64,000 bases of DNA, taken from assembly GCA_036583965.1 (NCBI GenBank), contig JAZBQD010000014.1:39480990-39544989 (forward strand), written 5' to 3'. Of this stretch, positions 1-13,319 are shown one piece after another. Origin of the DNA: Prunella strophiata (lineage: Eukaryota; Chordata; Aves; Passeriformes; Prunellidae). The notes below the pieces were generated by a model that worked only from the letters and a program-made list of their open reading frames with translations, had not been told where the DNA came from and did no database searches. How positions within the stretch are numbered: position 1 is the first letter of the stretch; each line of letters opens with the position of its first letter. The translations under genes and the position numbers were made by a program.

Positions 1-2225
1 AAGTAAGTGAGAAACAAACCCTGAGAGTTGTATCTGAGGTGTTACACACCCAGTGCTATACAGAAATGACTGCCTCAAGAGCCTTTCCATCATTAATGAG
101 ATCACACTCCTTTTTCTCCAATCTTTAATCCAAGCAATAAAAGTAAGGTTTTTAATACTCCATAATTTTACCTACTTTTAAAAAATTCATAATAATTTGA
201 AAGTGTTTTATCAAGACCATTTTTGTATTAGAAATTCCAGAATCTGGTATCAATCAGAGGAGGACCTTGCATGTCTTCCAATCATAGCATGGAAGGGATC
301 CAATTCTTTCAATACTCCTCAAAAAATACCTGGGTAGGTGTTTTTTAAAACAAAACTCTGACAGGTTTTAAAACTGGTTGAAACTTTGAAAAAATAAAAT
401 GTCCTTTAGAAATTTTGGGGAAAACTTGAAGAATTATGCAAGATCTGTTCTTAGCAACTTAACATTTTAATTCTCCTCTTCCCACCCATGTTCCACAGCA
501 TACAAAATACATTGCCCCAAAGCAAAGTTAAAGTTCTTGAAATTAATTTCTGTTGTGCTTTTTGGTCCATTTGCCATCTATTGTAGCAACTGATCATTTC
601 ACTGGGCTTAAAATGGTACTGTATAATTATTTGAAATACAATTAGATATATCCAGTAAGAACTTCAGATTTAATTTTATGTTTCATGTGCAACCGTACTG
701 TAACAGCAGATCTTCAATATGTGATCTGTATATACTCCCAAAAAATACTAATGTATATCACTGTTGGCTACCAATTCATGTTGTGTTTTATGTGTCAATA
801 ATAAAAAAGTTGAAAAATTTTGCAGCTACAAAACCAATCAGCCATCAGGAATGTGAACCTTATGTTGCAGCATCAACTGAATGTTCACTTTTATTAAAAC
901 CTGTTGATGCATATGATTTTTGTCACATCAAAATGTATTAGAATAAATATTGTATTTTCATTAAAAACGGAGTATTATCCAACTAAGATGGATTTTGCTG
1001 TGAAAATTAGGTTTGCTGTGAAAATTGGGAGTCCACTTTTCTGATGTTACCTAGTGGATTTGTGTTTAAGTATTCATGCTATTCTCTGAAGGAGAAATAC
1101 CAGTAACATAAGTTAGAAAAAAAGATATAAGGCAATGAACCACTATGAAGTACAGTTCTTAAGTTTGGTATGAACTTTTTCATCCTGTCATACTCTTCCT
1201 ATAAAGAATTCAGAGAGCAAATGAAAACAAACACATGCTTTAGGTGACCATCACCAAAGAAGTAATTACCTGTACAACAAAACCGAAGCTCATACCTGCC
1301 TTGTGATAAAAAGTCAATAGTCTCACGTTACTGTAAACTCCAAGGTTTTGCATCCTTCATTACTTGGAGTGTGGGTACAGTCCTGCTGTGTTTAATACTG
1401 CAAAACTCTCTTTGTATTCAGCAGAGAAACTGTGAAATGGACATTTGGGCAAAATTCACCCCCATTTTAAATGTCCATTAATGTGCATGTGCTGCAGTTC
1501 TCTCTTTTCAACTGAAACCAAACATCACCAGGTCTTGAGAGGAGATTTATAGTTAACTTGAGAGACTTGTTTCATAGTCCACCAAATGAATAGCTCTTTG
1601 GTAAATCTGTTTACTTGAAAAAGAAGTGGTTAAAAAATTAAACAGAGGACTCAGTTTTTCAAAGTAATTTCCATGAGCTTTAAGTAATGAGATGAGTAAA
1701 TGAACCTATAAAGAATTACAACATAATACTTTGGATTCCATTTTTATTGTTCACTTTCATTTTCCACAACAAAGCAGCTCTAGTAAGCCTGGTTCAGATG
1801 GCTTTTTTTTTTTCCCCCAGGTGTTTATGGTCACTGGTGTTCTTTTTCTTTGCATTCAGCCATAAACCAAAGGCCAGCTCAGGTAGCTGGTGCAGATTCT
1901 CCCCAGGGGGTTGCTTACACCCCATTCTAGAGCTGGCAGATCATCATGAGTGTAGCCCAGCTGGTATGGGGGCTGCAGATGTGAGCCCCAGGCTGAGTGA
2001 CAGCCTGGCTGTGCCGGGGTCCCTGCGCTCCCTGGCCAGGCCAAGCATCTTTCTGTCTGGCAGGGCTTCGTCCATCCTGAGGGGTAACAGATGCGTGAGC
2101 ACTTTTGTAAGGCAAAGCAAAATCCTTTGTTCAAATGGGTAAGACAGTTTCCACTTGAAATATTAGCTGTGGATCGTGAGCCCACTTCTGTGGGTTCTTT
2201 TTCCTTGAACTGGATAATTTTCCAG
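1..2225 (+). other. WIF1: WIF1 last intron (3' part)
   Basis: This is intronic sequence upstream of the terminal WIF1 exon. It ends in a pyrimidine-containing acceptor (ttttccag) just before 2226. I looked for the preceding EGF-like exon, which should encode closely spaced cysteines in an EGF pattern, and did not find it, so that exon should lie before position 1. Most of the stretch is AT-rich and featureless. About 1850-2130 is richer in GC, carries a few CpGs and has overlapping open frames on both strands that resemble no protein I know. Confidence 0.75.
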
Positions 2226-2347
2226 GGTACGGAGCCAGCGGTCCGAGCGCCCTGAGGCCAGCAGGCAGCAAGCACAGGCAGCACACGCCTTCGCCAAAAA
2301 GGGCCGAGGAGGAGCATGTCCCACCCGAATCCAATTACATCTGGTGA
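2226..2347 (+). CDS. WIF1: WIF1 terminal coding exon (Wnt inhibitory factor 1, C-terminus)
   Basis: WIF1 is a secreted antagonist that binds Wnt ligands outside the cell. It has an N-terminal WIF domain, five EGF-like repeats and a short basic C-terminal tail. Only the tail is here. After the acceptor ttttccag the frame GG TAC GGA GCC gives [13 protein letters not shown], then a basic stretch including [13 protein letters not shown], and ends PPESNYIW followed by TGA at 2345-2347. The PPESNYIW ending and the LRPAG and RQHTPS blocks are diagnostic of vertebrate WIF1 as I know the family. The exon contributes two bases of a split arginine codon, 39 whole codons and the stop. The middle is more diverged from mammals than the ends, as expected of an unstructured tail. 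The WIF domain and EGF repeats lie upstream of the window. The gene converges on TBC1D30, its usual neighbour. Confidence 0.93.
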
Positions 2348-3055
2348 GCTCCAACATCTGAAATGGTTCATGTTACACAGAGTTCACAGCCTTCATTAAC
2401 CTCTCCTGGATTGAATGTTAAAATGCTGTTCATTACAGTTAAGATTACCGGCTGGAATTTTATTGGCTTCGTTATAAACCACTGAGCTGACACTTACTAT
2501 TCCTTTTAAGTCTTATAAATATTTCTGTAGCATGATTATGTAGGCTTCTTCTCTCAGTGCTTTGGATGGTGTTTTGTACTACACTTCAGTTACGTCTAAA
2601 CTTCCTTTTTTTGGTTATATAGCTGCAAATATTATCCAAAAATTAAGTAACAATATTCAAGCAGAAAACCCTGTAGATGCCAACCCTGAATTTTTTCAGT
2701 GACTACAGATGCAATTTGCCTAAGACAAAAGAAAGGTGCATTTTGCAAATTTTCACAAATTGTTTATTTAGACTTTTCCCTAAGAGAAACAAATACATTA
2801 ATAAATAAGTTGCCTAATTTAAAAACTGAATAATTCAATTCAGTGTTATTTTTGGCTTTACAGTTTTGTGTATTAAAAAGAAACTGCAGCGGTGCCATTT
2901 AACCAACATAATATATTGTAAACAAAGTAGAGCTATAATGTATGAAGTTTCTGCATCAGCTTGAAGCAATATAATATATTGTAAACAGAACAGCTCTTAT
3001 GTAATAAACTTTTTATACTGATTGTTATGTATAAAATAAAGATGCTGCTTTAGTT
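2348..3055 (+). other. WIF1: WIF1 3' UTR
   Basis: This is AT-rich sequence following the WIF1 stop codon. It ends shortly after two AATAAA hexamers and is followed by a GT/T-rich element (ctgctctgtgtgg at about 3063-3076), typical of a cleavage site. It contains a 17-base exact repeat (ATAATATATTGTAAACA at 2908-2924 and 2971-2987). The 3' end is inferred from these signals, not from transcript data. Confidence 0.75.
3003..3040 (+). terminator. WIF1: WIF1 polyadenylation signals
   Basis: Two canonical AATAAA hexamers lie at 3003-3008 and 3035-3040, about 660 and 690 bases after the stop codon. Cleavage would be expected roughly 10-25 bases after the second, near 3050-3060. The downstream T/GT-rich sequence fits. 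Confidence 0.7.
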
Positions 3056-6000
3056 TTTTGAGTACTGCTCTGTGTGGCCTCCTGCGGTCTCATCAGCACT
3101 GGGCTGGGATGATGGCTTTTCTAGGGCACCCTCATAAAACAGTGGCACTGTGGGGTTGGTCTCCCTCTGTCTGCTTTTAGCCCCACAGCTCTTAAAAATA
3201 TTTCAGAAGAACAACTTCTTGTGCCTTTGCCAAGGAGAGGAGGACATGGAAGGCTGCATGTTTAATTCCCTGTACTTGTCCTCCTTGTACCACGTCCTCC
3301 TCTCCCCCAGCACTGCCAGCCAGCCATGTTGGTGTGCCCAGTTCGTGGCACCTCAGGTGCTCCAAATACTCTTCTTACAGCTTCTGCCCCAGCAGGTGAT
3401 GCTCCAGCCCTGGCCATGTTCCCTGCTCCAGGGTGATGGTCCTGTGTCTGTTGTGATCGTGTTGTAGAAGGCTTGGCTGCTGCTCCTTGCAACAGTCAGG
3501 GGCCACATGGTTTGTAATTTGATGTGGCTTGGGAGCAGGAAGCATGGTTTCTGTCTGCACTGAAGAACAGTAAATATCCAATGAATTATTACTGACCCTT
3601 GCTATAGTGTATTTCTGGCAATCTTATTATCTGGGAGACAAATTAAAAAAAATAAATAATATAAAGTTGGAAATATTAGAGCTGGGCTTTTCCCTTTAAA
3701 GAGGCCAGAAAGAGGAGATGTGGGCAGGAAAGGTGTTCAGCCTCTGCCCACAGTCAGTGTTGTCCCAAAAGCACCCTACTGAGATTAGAAAAAGATGGAA
3801 AAGAGGCAGCCTGAGGCAGAGGAGAAAACACTTTGGTGATGAAAACCTGGGGGGAGCTGTTCATGAAGGAAACAGTTTTTGATGTTTTTCTTAAACGTGC
3901 TGAAAGGAGGAGATTAATATTAGGCTGAGATTAAATGTGTAGCTGCTCTGTATGTCCAGGGATGCCTCAGGAGCTGTGTACAAACATGAATGTCACATTT
4001 GCATGCTTTTTCTTCTTTCTGTAGCAAAGATTAGGTGGTTTACACAATACAGTAAAAAAAGCACAGAAAATTCTTACTTAAAATTCCTCAGATATTTCGG
4101 CTGAACTTTTTCTCCTCCTGTCAATTTCTTAGAAAGTGCTTCCTTAAAAATAGCAAGTGTATTCTTTAATACAGAGTAAATTTTTTGCTACTTGCCCTAA
4201 AGACACAATGCTGCTGTTTTGTTTTCAGTTTCACCACTGATTTTTGGAAATATCATTAATCATGAGGAGAATATCATCAGAAAGCTACAAAAAGAAAAAA
4301 TAGCCCTCAAAGTGTACACTGTACCACAACTGTTTCTTAAATAACATCAATTGTCTACACAAAATTTCCATGGCTTTGTTAGTCTGAGCACAAAATTTCC
4401 TGGGTAAGAGACAGTCCTTGATGTCAGAATTTTAAGCTAAAAGTCTATGATAACTGAGAATGCTAAAAAAAGACATGAATTTTCCAGAAAAAGTCCAGGT
4501 GGAAGCAATTTTGCCATTTGAAAATAAACTACAGAATTTATCACATTCTGTCACTGGACAGGACATACATATGAGAAAAAAAAAATGGTGGCAGAGATGA
4601 AAATTATTTAAAAATAGCAAAAAATTGGCAAAAAAATAATCCAAATACCAATCCACTACAATAGGTCAGACAGAAACTGCCTTTTCAATGATATTTGGAA
4701 AGTTTGTAGTTAGCCAGAGCAAGATGCCAAACATTGCACTTGTGAGCAGCAGCTGTAAGGTGATGAAATGAGTAAAACAACATAAAATGTTAAAATCACT
4801 ATAAGTCTACCGAAGAAATCTCAATTTGAGCAACTGACAAAATGATAGCTTTAAAAAGGGCTTCTAATGGTGCTTGATAATTTGGGTATCTAATACTGGC
4901 ATCCTGCTATGTCCAGGTGAGCACAACATTTCAAAGGACAAATACACAAGGCACACAAAGAAAGCAGAAGCAGACATCCTAAGGGCAAACTGCCTTTTTT
5001 GTGCTGCTGCCATTACTGGACTGATGCACATGCTTTTGGGGGTTGGGGTTTTTTGGTTTTTTTTTTTTTTTTGAATTTGCATTTCAGGTTGGCTCTGTCT
5101 GTGCTATTGGATTTCAAACATATCTATCTGTGCCTCTTCACATCTTCACCTGACTTGGGGAGCTGGAGAGAGCTGTGACCTTTTCTTGCTCATGCTGTGA
5201 GTGGCTTGGCAGCCTGTGTTGGTGCCACGGGCAGAGCAGAGGTACCAGGGGGCAGCAGGGCCCAGCACCCCTGCACACACTGGGTGCTGCTCACGGGGTC
5301 TTTCTGGCCAGGAGGCAGCACTGGCTGCTGGGGCTCTCCACACTTTCTCATGGTGGGACTGAATGGCCCAGTTGTTCAGCTTCAGCTGCATTTCAAGGGA
5401 TATTAAGGAAAAAAAAGTTATAAAGAAAAAAATTCAGAATTGTTCCAGATGACTCGCTGCCTGTAAGATTCAAACTCCAAAAGCCAGACTTAAAGCTTTG
5501 GCCAGACTTTCTGGTATTAATTCAAAAGTGTCAGCTTTGTTTCTGCTGGACAGATTTGTTACCTTTCCTTTCCTCTCGCTCCTCTACATCACCTGTTCTA
5601 CTGGGATTGCCTACTGTGGAAAAAATTCCTACTTGCAGATGCTGATGGGAGATCTGGCAGCAGCAGAGAGGCAGCTGCCTGAAACAGCCTGGAGTTATGC
5701 CAGGATTCCCTTGGTGCCTGCACTGCCCACAGCATGGCATTGGGGCAGGGGGATTGTGTGAGTGAGGGTTGGGGCATCACTCAGAGGCATGGCTTCATGG
5801 CAGCTCCAGGTCTTGCACACATTTCAGCTCTAGCCTAGAGGAAGTGCATCAGTCAGAAGTGCTCTCATCCATCACAGGGATTAAATCCTACTAAATCCCA
5901 CAAATCTTTCAGTGTGAATGCAGCTTTGTGTTCAGTGAGGTGACGAGGTGCTATGATTAGCCAGGGCACAGCCAAACCTTAAGACCCTGATTAAAGCAGT

Positions 6001-7835
6001 GACAACCTCTCCAGCTCTAAAATGTGCCAGCAAGATTTGCTCACATGATGCTTCAAACAGAAAAGCATCTAGTTAAAAAGTCTCAAGTGAAATGTGTCCC
6101 AGTTGCTGTTTATTTCTTCTTGCATCTCTCTGGCTGATGAGGATGGCTGCTGAGCAGTCCCTCAGTGGCTCCCAGCACCACTCCTGCTGGAGCAGGGCTG
6201 GCTGCACACTCCTTGGTGCAGCCCAATCCAGCCATGCAAGTTCACCTGCACTCAGCAACAGTGCAAAGCTGAGCTGAGCACAGAACAAATGAGTTAGGGG
6301 AACAGCAAGGTTTGGGAAAGGTATGCAGGCAGATCTGAGAAGATGTATTTCTTATTTTTGTGGCCTTATGAAGTTCAATTTAAACAAACCCTCACAATTT
6401 TAAGTTAAAAAGACCCCCACTCTATATATATATTTACTTAGAACACCATATTCTATTATTTACATTAGTTACAGAGATTGCATTTTCATCCCTTTCCACA
6501 CAGCCCATCAGAAGACAGAGCAGCCTCGTTGCAGGAATCTTTCCATGGAAATATTAATTTTTTCAGAGGATTTAACACATATACCCCGTCTGGCCAAACC
6601 ACAGCTCAAAAGTAGCTCAGATGCTTATGAGGGACATCCTCACCAGTACTTTCTAACACTTTGTTTCCTGGCACATGCTTGGGGGATTTTATAGCTGAGG
6701 AGCTGGCACTGGGGCACTGAACAGGGCTTACAGAGCTAACTGGCTCTGGCTGCTCTGATGTTTGACTTTACAACCCCTAATTATATATATCTCCTAATCA
6801 GTGTGCTACACTTGTACTGCATCCTTCCTGCCCAGACATCCTAGTGAGCCTCACTCCTAGGCAAGGACCAGTGGGACTCCACAAATTCCCCAGCAGGCAG
6901 TATTTGGAAAGGATGGCCCACAGTGTTTATACCTTGTGCATCAAGTTTCTGTGCTATCCATCCTCTCTAGCTTGCAGGAGCCTTGTGCAAATGGAGCCTG
7001 CCATGACCCTGGGCTGGAATTTTCCCCAGTTCTCCTACTACAAATTGCCAGACTTTGTTGGACAAATCTGGCTACTATGGGAGCTGCTTGTGTGCTGGAC
7101 TCTGGCTTTCTTCAAATTAAGGTAATCCAGCTGAAAGTCTGAGCATTTAATTAAGGTCATGGTTGCTCTCAGCATGCAGAATTCCACCCTTCAGTGGCCA
7201 CTGTGGGTATCACCTCTCCCTTGGTCTATCTGGAGAGTGACTGCCAAAACGTATACATCACCCAGATGGTGTCACTGTTAAAAAAGTTAAATAAATGTTC
7301 AGCACAATCCACTCAGTGTTTTTTAAACCACTCTTTTTGTGCAAAGGCATAAAGATTTCTCCTCTTTTACAGCTACAGCAACAATAAAGGAATTGGCTGT
7401 ACTGCTTCACTGTATTTGTCCCGTGTAAGACTGACTCAGCTGTGATAGTTCCACCTCCAAGGCTTATTCCTAAAAGGAACCAACTGTACTTGAAATGCAG
7501 CTGAAATGTTAACCTAGTTTGACAGCTGAGGGGTCCTGAGCGGTTTAGATGTCACAACTTACAGCAATCCACACAGCAATGAGATGTAAGGGATTTCTAG
7601 GGAGAGGTGAGTTTGGAGTTTCCTATTCCTTGTGATCAGTGAAAGCAGGAACTCCCCCAGCACCAGAGGACCCCTCTAGCTGGTGTCTGAAAATGGACAG
7701 CAACAGCAGGTGAAGTGTGCTTAGTGGCTCCCTGGAAGTGCATCTTTATTGCCACCAGGGAGCTGAAGCAGGGGTCACTGAGGGTTTTGGTAGTTGCTCC
7801 TGAACATCTGTACAATATATGATTTAGTATGTACA
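3056..7835. other. Intergenic, no gene recognised
   Basis: This is AT-rich intergenic DNA after WIF1. Short GC-richer patches at about 3240-3500, 5160-5400 and 6110-6290 carry overlapping frames on both strands, none resembling a known protein. A T-run lies near 5057-5072 and short (TA)n stretches near 6423-6432 and 6781-6789. I see no RNA gene or clear mobile element. Confidence 0.6.
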
Positions 7836-8200
7836 GCCACAGAATGGTTTGGGTTGGAAAGGACCTTAAATGTCATCTAGTTCCAACTTCCCCCTTTCAC
7901 TAGACCAGGTTGTTCAGAGCCCCATCCAACATGTGCTGAAGCACTTCCAGGGATGGGGCATCTACAGCTTCTCTGGGCAACCTGTTCCAGTGTCTCAGCT
8001 CCCACACTGCCAAGAATTTCTTCCTTATGTCCACTCTAAACCTACCCTCTTTAATTTAAAAAGCATTGCCCCTGTCACTACAGGACTTGTTAAAAAGTAT
8101 TTCTGGCTTTCTTATAAGCCCCCTTTATCTATGGAAAGGCTGCAATAAGGTCTTCTTGGAGTCTTCTCTAAGCTGAGTAACCCCAGCTTTCCCAGCCTTT
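7836..8200 (-). mobile_element. CR1 LINE fragment, 3' end
   Basis: The left edge (cagaatggtttgggttgga, then aaggacctta) is the reverse complement of the well-known 3' end of avian CR1 retrotransposons. It continues through CR1-like text (cagccccatccaacatgtgc, gcaacctgttccagtgtctc, ttccttatgtccactctaaa) to about 8200. The copy is on the - strand, 5'-truncated and too short to include the main pol domains. Substitutions against the consensus I remember suggest an old insertion. Confidence 0.88.
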
Positions 8201-11200
8201 AATCAAATATTTTATTTTGGTTTTCTCTCTCTGCATCCTTTTTTTTTTTGGTTTGTCTTAAACACAATAACATCAAATAAACAAATGAACAAATAAATAA
8301 TTAAGTAGACCCCAAGTATCTGAAGTCCCCAAGAATTTAATTTGTTTAGGATACACCACTTCTGGTCCTTTTAGAGGAACAGTTTGATATTGCAGTAACA
8401 CCACATGTAACTCTGCACTTGTCCCTGGAATTCTGATAGTACTACAATGTTTTGAACACCTTGTGGACCATCCACAAGGAAGAGGAGCTGCAACAATGAG
8501 GCCATCAGAATGCCTTGGATGTGATATTTCCTTGGGTTTTTAGAGAACAATAAGAAAATAGCTTGATGGTTAGTATTTTGACTGAACTAAGTTTTGGTCA
8601 CTCAGATGAGGCTATTCTGCTCGAGACACAGCAGTCTTCTCTGAAGCAAATGAGAGACATGAGCACTTAGGTAAAAAAAGTGAGCTGTCAAGTACAGAAA
8701 GTACCCAAAAAGTGCCGTGAGGTTATTTAGCTATTTAAGTTCCTGTCCATTTTTAAGTTTATCATTCAACATATCATCATGCAACAGCTCTGACTGCAAT
8801 TCTCTATTGTCCATAGCAAAGATTGTTCTAGAAGAGTTTAAGATAAAAGATCTGCTGAACACATCTTGATCAAAAGAGGAATGCAGAATCCTGTGTTTCT
8901 TTCTAACTCTGTTTCCTCTCCTAGCAAAAGACATTCCTTTTGTATGTGTTCCCTTCTGCATTCTGGAAAACAGAGAGGGAATAATTACATGGAAAAAGTG
9001 GCTGATTGGGAGCTATGCTTTTTCTGTCATACCCAGCACAACAATTAAGGTCTCAAAAAGTCAAGACAGTGAATGTCCCTTTGAAATTGGTGGGGTTGGG
9101 GGGAGACTCTTTTAAAAACCTGGCAAGCAATTAACAGTAATTATAACTTCATTATTACTGCCACCTTTCTATCAGTTGTGTAACACTCCACTCGGGTTTC
9201 CTCATCTTATAAACAGACAGAGATACAACACTGCTGTTTCATATCTGTGAAGTTCCTAGAGACAAATGATATTGCTGTGAAACTGGAGTGCAGCTATAAA
9301 GTTGCTGCCCCACTGCTTTGGAGCTGAAAACACAGCTACATGGCACAAATGTAGCTTGGCTCTTTTACAGGATGTATTTGGAGCCCAGAAGTAACTTCTG
9401 CTGAATGTGTGGAGGTTTATTTGACTTTCAGGATGTTCTGGGCCAGCAGTGTTAGCCAAGCCCTGGAGACTGTCCCAGACTCAGAGCCATCTCAAGCAGT
9501 TTCATCCTGCCTGCTTTTCCCAGTTTAGCAGAGCTCTCCCAGCTGAGTTACCCATCAAAGCACAGAGGAGAGCAACAATCAGAAGCTGACAGTGGCTCTT
9601 TTCAAGCAGTACTGAATCATAGCTCACAGGAAAGAGCAGGAGAGGAAGTGATGCTGATGTAATTTTCTGTAACAAAATTAAAGATCTTTTTATTAAAGGT
9701 GTGTAGCACTAGTTCCAAGAAAAAAACCAGTCTGCTTCCAGTACCCATATTTCAAGAGATCACAGAAAATTAATGAGAATTCAGAAGAAAGTTGCAGGAG
9801 TTATTCGGAATCATAGAAAAGTGTGTGACACAGTGAGAGACTTCAAATAAGTTTCAGGAGGACTGGTTGGGCTGCCCAAAACACTCCCTGCTGCTAAAAG
9901 AGAGGTTTTTTCCTCATCCCATACACTATCCTCACCAGAAAAAACAAGCAGTTTTCTGCTGAATAAGTGAGCTGACCAGCTCTCTGGTAGATCAGCAGAA
10001 GGGATGAGATCTTCAAAAGGTATCCCAGCCATTTCAGCTACTTGCAAAACCAACTCCCTTTCATAAAAATGCCTCCTGGGCCTGAAAAAATTCAATCTAG
10101 AGAATTTTCAGACTGGAACCAGGGTACACTAATGTTATTAACAGTGGATTTAGTAAGTGTTAGGTTTTACCTGGGACTGCAGCAGATTCTTCATCATCTG
10201 GTCTTAAAAGCAGGACCTTCCAAGACATACATTAGTAGCTAAAAGATAAATTACAGGCTTCATATAGAAATGGCAAGACAAGGTTTTGGTTCCTTCCACA
10301 CTGTGGTCACCTTAGATTTGGTCTAATAGCCTGGTCTGGTCTTAAACATATAAAGTGGTGAATAATCCCAAAACTGAAGCCAAATCCTAATGCAAGTATT
10401 TAATTTCTGAGAGCATCTACAATTTCACTCCAGAGGTGGAGGAAGCTGAGTAATAACTGAAGTCACAGCAAGGTGCTGTTCATACACTGATACTTGGTCA
10501 TATCCCATGACTTCAGCTTGTCAAGGGTAAGGCAAGGAACTCAAGGCCATGTCAAAACCTAAAATGTATAATTAGAGAAGAGTAGTGGTTTTTTTATTTC
10601 CTTCCTTGCTCCTGAAGTGTGTTTTTTACTGTCCCATGGCAACTGTTTCTCCTCAGCCTCTTGCTATGTGAGAATTAGAAATTTAAAAAGATATTGTGAA
10701 GGGGTTTTGAGAAACACTTCAAAAATTCACACCATTTAAAGAACAGGAACAGAGAAGAGCTCATGAGGGCACAGAACTGCAGGGTGCTTGGGTTACAAGC
10801 CTTTGTAAAGGTAACTGCTCACAAAAGCCCAACAGCAGAATGAATGTCTCAGTGTATTTCAAATGCTGTGTTTTCACAGATACAGTCACAGCTGTGATGC
10901 CTTCACTTTCCTGAGTACCAAGTGTGGGTCACATGTGATTGCTCCTGTCCATCTTGGCACATTGGGTTTTGTAGTCCTGGCCCAACTCCACCCTGGACAA
11001 GTGTTGCCTTTATTTGCTGGCAGATCATTCATGGGATCGTTTTGTGTGACAGCTGAAAGGCATTAAGCAGTACAGTAAATCATTTAACTGGAGCCTAGAA
11101 TGTGTGAACACTGAACCACAAGCTCTGATGGAAGAAAATTTATTTTGTGTTTTGAACAGTATTAATATTAGTGGCCCAGTTTAACCACATGTAACGAGCA

Positions 11201-13319
11201 TAATCTGTTCAGTTTTCAGCAAGGTCTTTAACCAGACATTGTATACCCCTGGGGTGGTTTCCTCTAATTATTTGAGGTTTCTTACTTGGGAATTGTGTTG
11301 TTAAAATGAACTTTTTCATTTGCACGACCATCAGAGAGAAAGCCTTGGTTTGAGGGAGTATCAGTGTGCTGCAGCCAGCCTAGGTCTTGGTGGTGGATTG
11401 AGGCTGGAGCATGCAGCCATGCAGCCATCTGTTTGTCCCTCAAGCTGCACTCCCCAGGACCTCCTGCTGCACTCACAAATGACCTGTGCTACACAGAGGT
11501 ATCCCCTTCTGTCCAGGAAAGGTACTCATGATTACCAGGCTGCCTTTCCTCCGGCCTTTTCCACTCCAGTCATCCATCCATTTCTTGGCTGCAGCTTCTG
11601 AGCAGGCAGAGCCCTTTCACAGCCACCAGGCTACCAAACCACCGGGCTTAGCGACATCAGGAATCAACCCCAAAAAACAAAGCCCACAGGAGCCATACAT
11701 CCCCAAGACACTCCTTGAGGAAAGAGTCTCATGGACACAACAGTGACAACATGACCCTGCTCCCTGGCTCTTGGCTGTCACCTTCTCCTTCTCCCCTTCT
11801 CGCAGAGGGACCCATTAGTGCAGCACAGTGAGCGGGGACTGCGGCGCCACAGAAACACAGAAAACACAGAAACACAGAAACACTCCCTTCAGCAGAGCAG
11901 GGCCAGGGCACACATGTCACTGTCACTGCTCCCACAGCTGCCCTCCAACAAGCAGGTAGCCTGTGCCACTGAGCTCCCAGTGTTCACTGCACCCTGCTGG
12001 CCTCTCCAGCAGCCCCAGCCCCACTCCAAGAGTTTTGGAGAGAAGGACGGCAGAAGGATTCTCTTTGGTACTACAAGGCACTGCCAAGCTGCCCCACTGC
12101 CACTCTGGACTCCCACGATGGCAGAGTTTCAGCCTTTTCAACTTCCAGCAGTTTGGATGCCTCCTGTGTTTGAAGCTGTTGGAAGCACATCAAACAGCCC
12201 TGAGCAAAGAATGCCGTTAAAGGATTTACTCAGCCTGGATATGAGTGCTGCTGATGGGAGAAAAGGGAGCAGCAAGGATTTCTCAGCCACCATTGTGATC
12301 TACCCATTTAAAAATATATTAAAAAAAAAATTCCATTTACAATCAACACCATTTGGCTGAGCATTTTACTGCAGACCCTGAGCTAGTTCCAAATTGCTTG
12401 GCTTACATAAATACCTCTACCACCAATGGACCTTCACAGAAGGAAAAGGTTCATAATTGAGTAGTAATTAACAATCATGAGAGACATTTTTCAAAAGAGA
12501 AGTGTCAGATTTTTGAATTAAAAACCTGTAACTATACATATAAATCCCAAAACAATAAGTAGGTTAAAAGAGTACTGTAATTAACACTGTAAGAGTTATG
12601 CATCTGTGTAGAAAAGATAATAAATTCTAACTTTTTCTGCTCAGGGAACCAGATTTTTGGTAACAATCATTTTCCTTAGCTCCTCTTTCCATATTTTATT
12701 CCAGATGCAGGGAAGAATACCAGTTCAATATATTTTCACCTTTATGTCATGTTTAGTGCATTCAAAGGAAAGCAGAAGTCCAGTCCACAAGCATATTTGC
12801 ACTGACCAAATCCACCCATTTTAAGAATTAGTTTGCAGCAAAGCTTTCCCTTCCCTCTTCCTACCTAACCCCAGTTATATCTCTTTAAGCTGGGCATTTC
12901 CATTGCCTTCTCATGCTGGTCTTTCAGAAGGAGAGGAGCCATCCATCTGTGATCTGAGTCCCTCTGTAGGGCTTTCCACAGTCACTGGCACTGTCCCTGC
13001 TTTAGCAGGTTTAAGTAACACCCAGATTTTTCCCTTCCTTGCTTGCTTTTCTTTTTCCTTCTTTGCTACCATTACAATGGGTGCATCTAACCAGAAGGTA
13101 TAGAGAAGAAGGGACCATACTCTTCCATCAGGTGCACAGCAATACAAAAAGAAGCAGCAGACATTAACCACAAGAGATATTCCAATACAGTAAGAAGGGG
13201 GGGGAAAGGGATTTATCGTGGGTATGGTGGAACACTGTATCAAATGCTGAAGGAGGGTATGGAGCCTTGATCCTTGCAGGTCTTCACACTTGCCCAGCCA
13301 CAACATCTGCAGCCTGATA
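8201..13319. other. Intergenic, no gene recognised
   Basis: This is non-coding in appearance. It contains a short (CACAGAAA)-type microsatellite (about 11848-11882), a GC-richer block at about 11330-12330 with frames on both strands, and a 94-codon - strand open frame at 9811-10095 that has no identified relative. Nothing here supports a gene with splice sites, a promoter or a poly(A) signal in a convincing order. Confidence 0.55.
11848..11882. repeat. Short (CACAGAAA)n microsatellite
   Basis: About four imperfect copies of CACAGAAA/ACAGAAAA lie in tandem. The tract falls inside an open frame and produces its repetitive ENTETQK-like translation, an argument against that frame being a real protein. 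Confidence 0.8.

Noticed and set aside
1747..2371. Overlapping 131- and 171-codon frames in and around the WIF1 terminal exon
   Set aside because: The - strand frame is antisense to the real WIF1 exon and the + strand frame lies in the intron; neither resembles a protein.
9800..9830. CR1-like tail (tctatgattcc on the - strand) that might mark another CR1 copy
   Set aside because: Only about ten bases match; the adjoining sequence does not follow CR1.
11818..12360. 180-codon + strand open frame
   Set aside because: It runs through a microsatellite, overlaps several antisense frames, has no recognisable domain and lacks splice or promoter context.
12911..13306. 131-codon - strand open frame with a hydrophobic stretch
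   Set aside because: No known similarity; the cysteine/phenylalanine-rich part looks like translated AT-rich non-coding DNA and the frame ends beside a CR1 tail.
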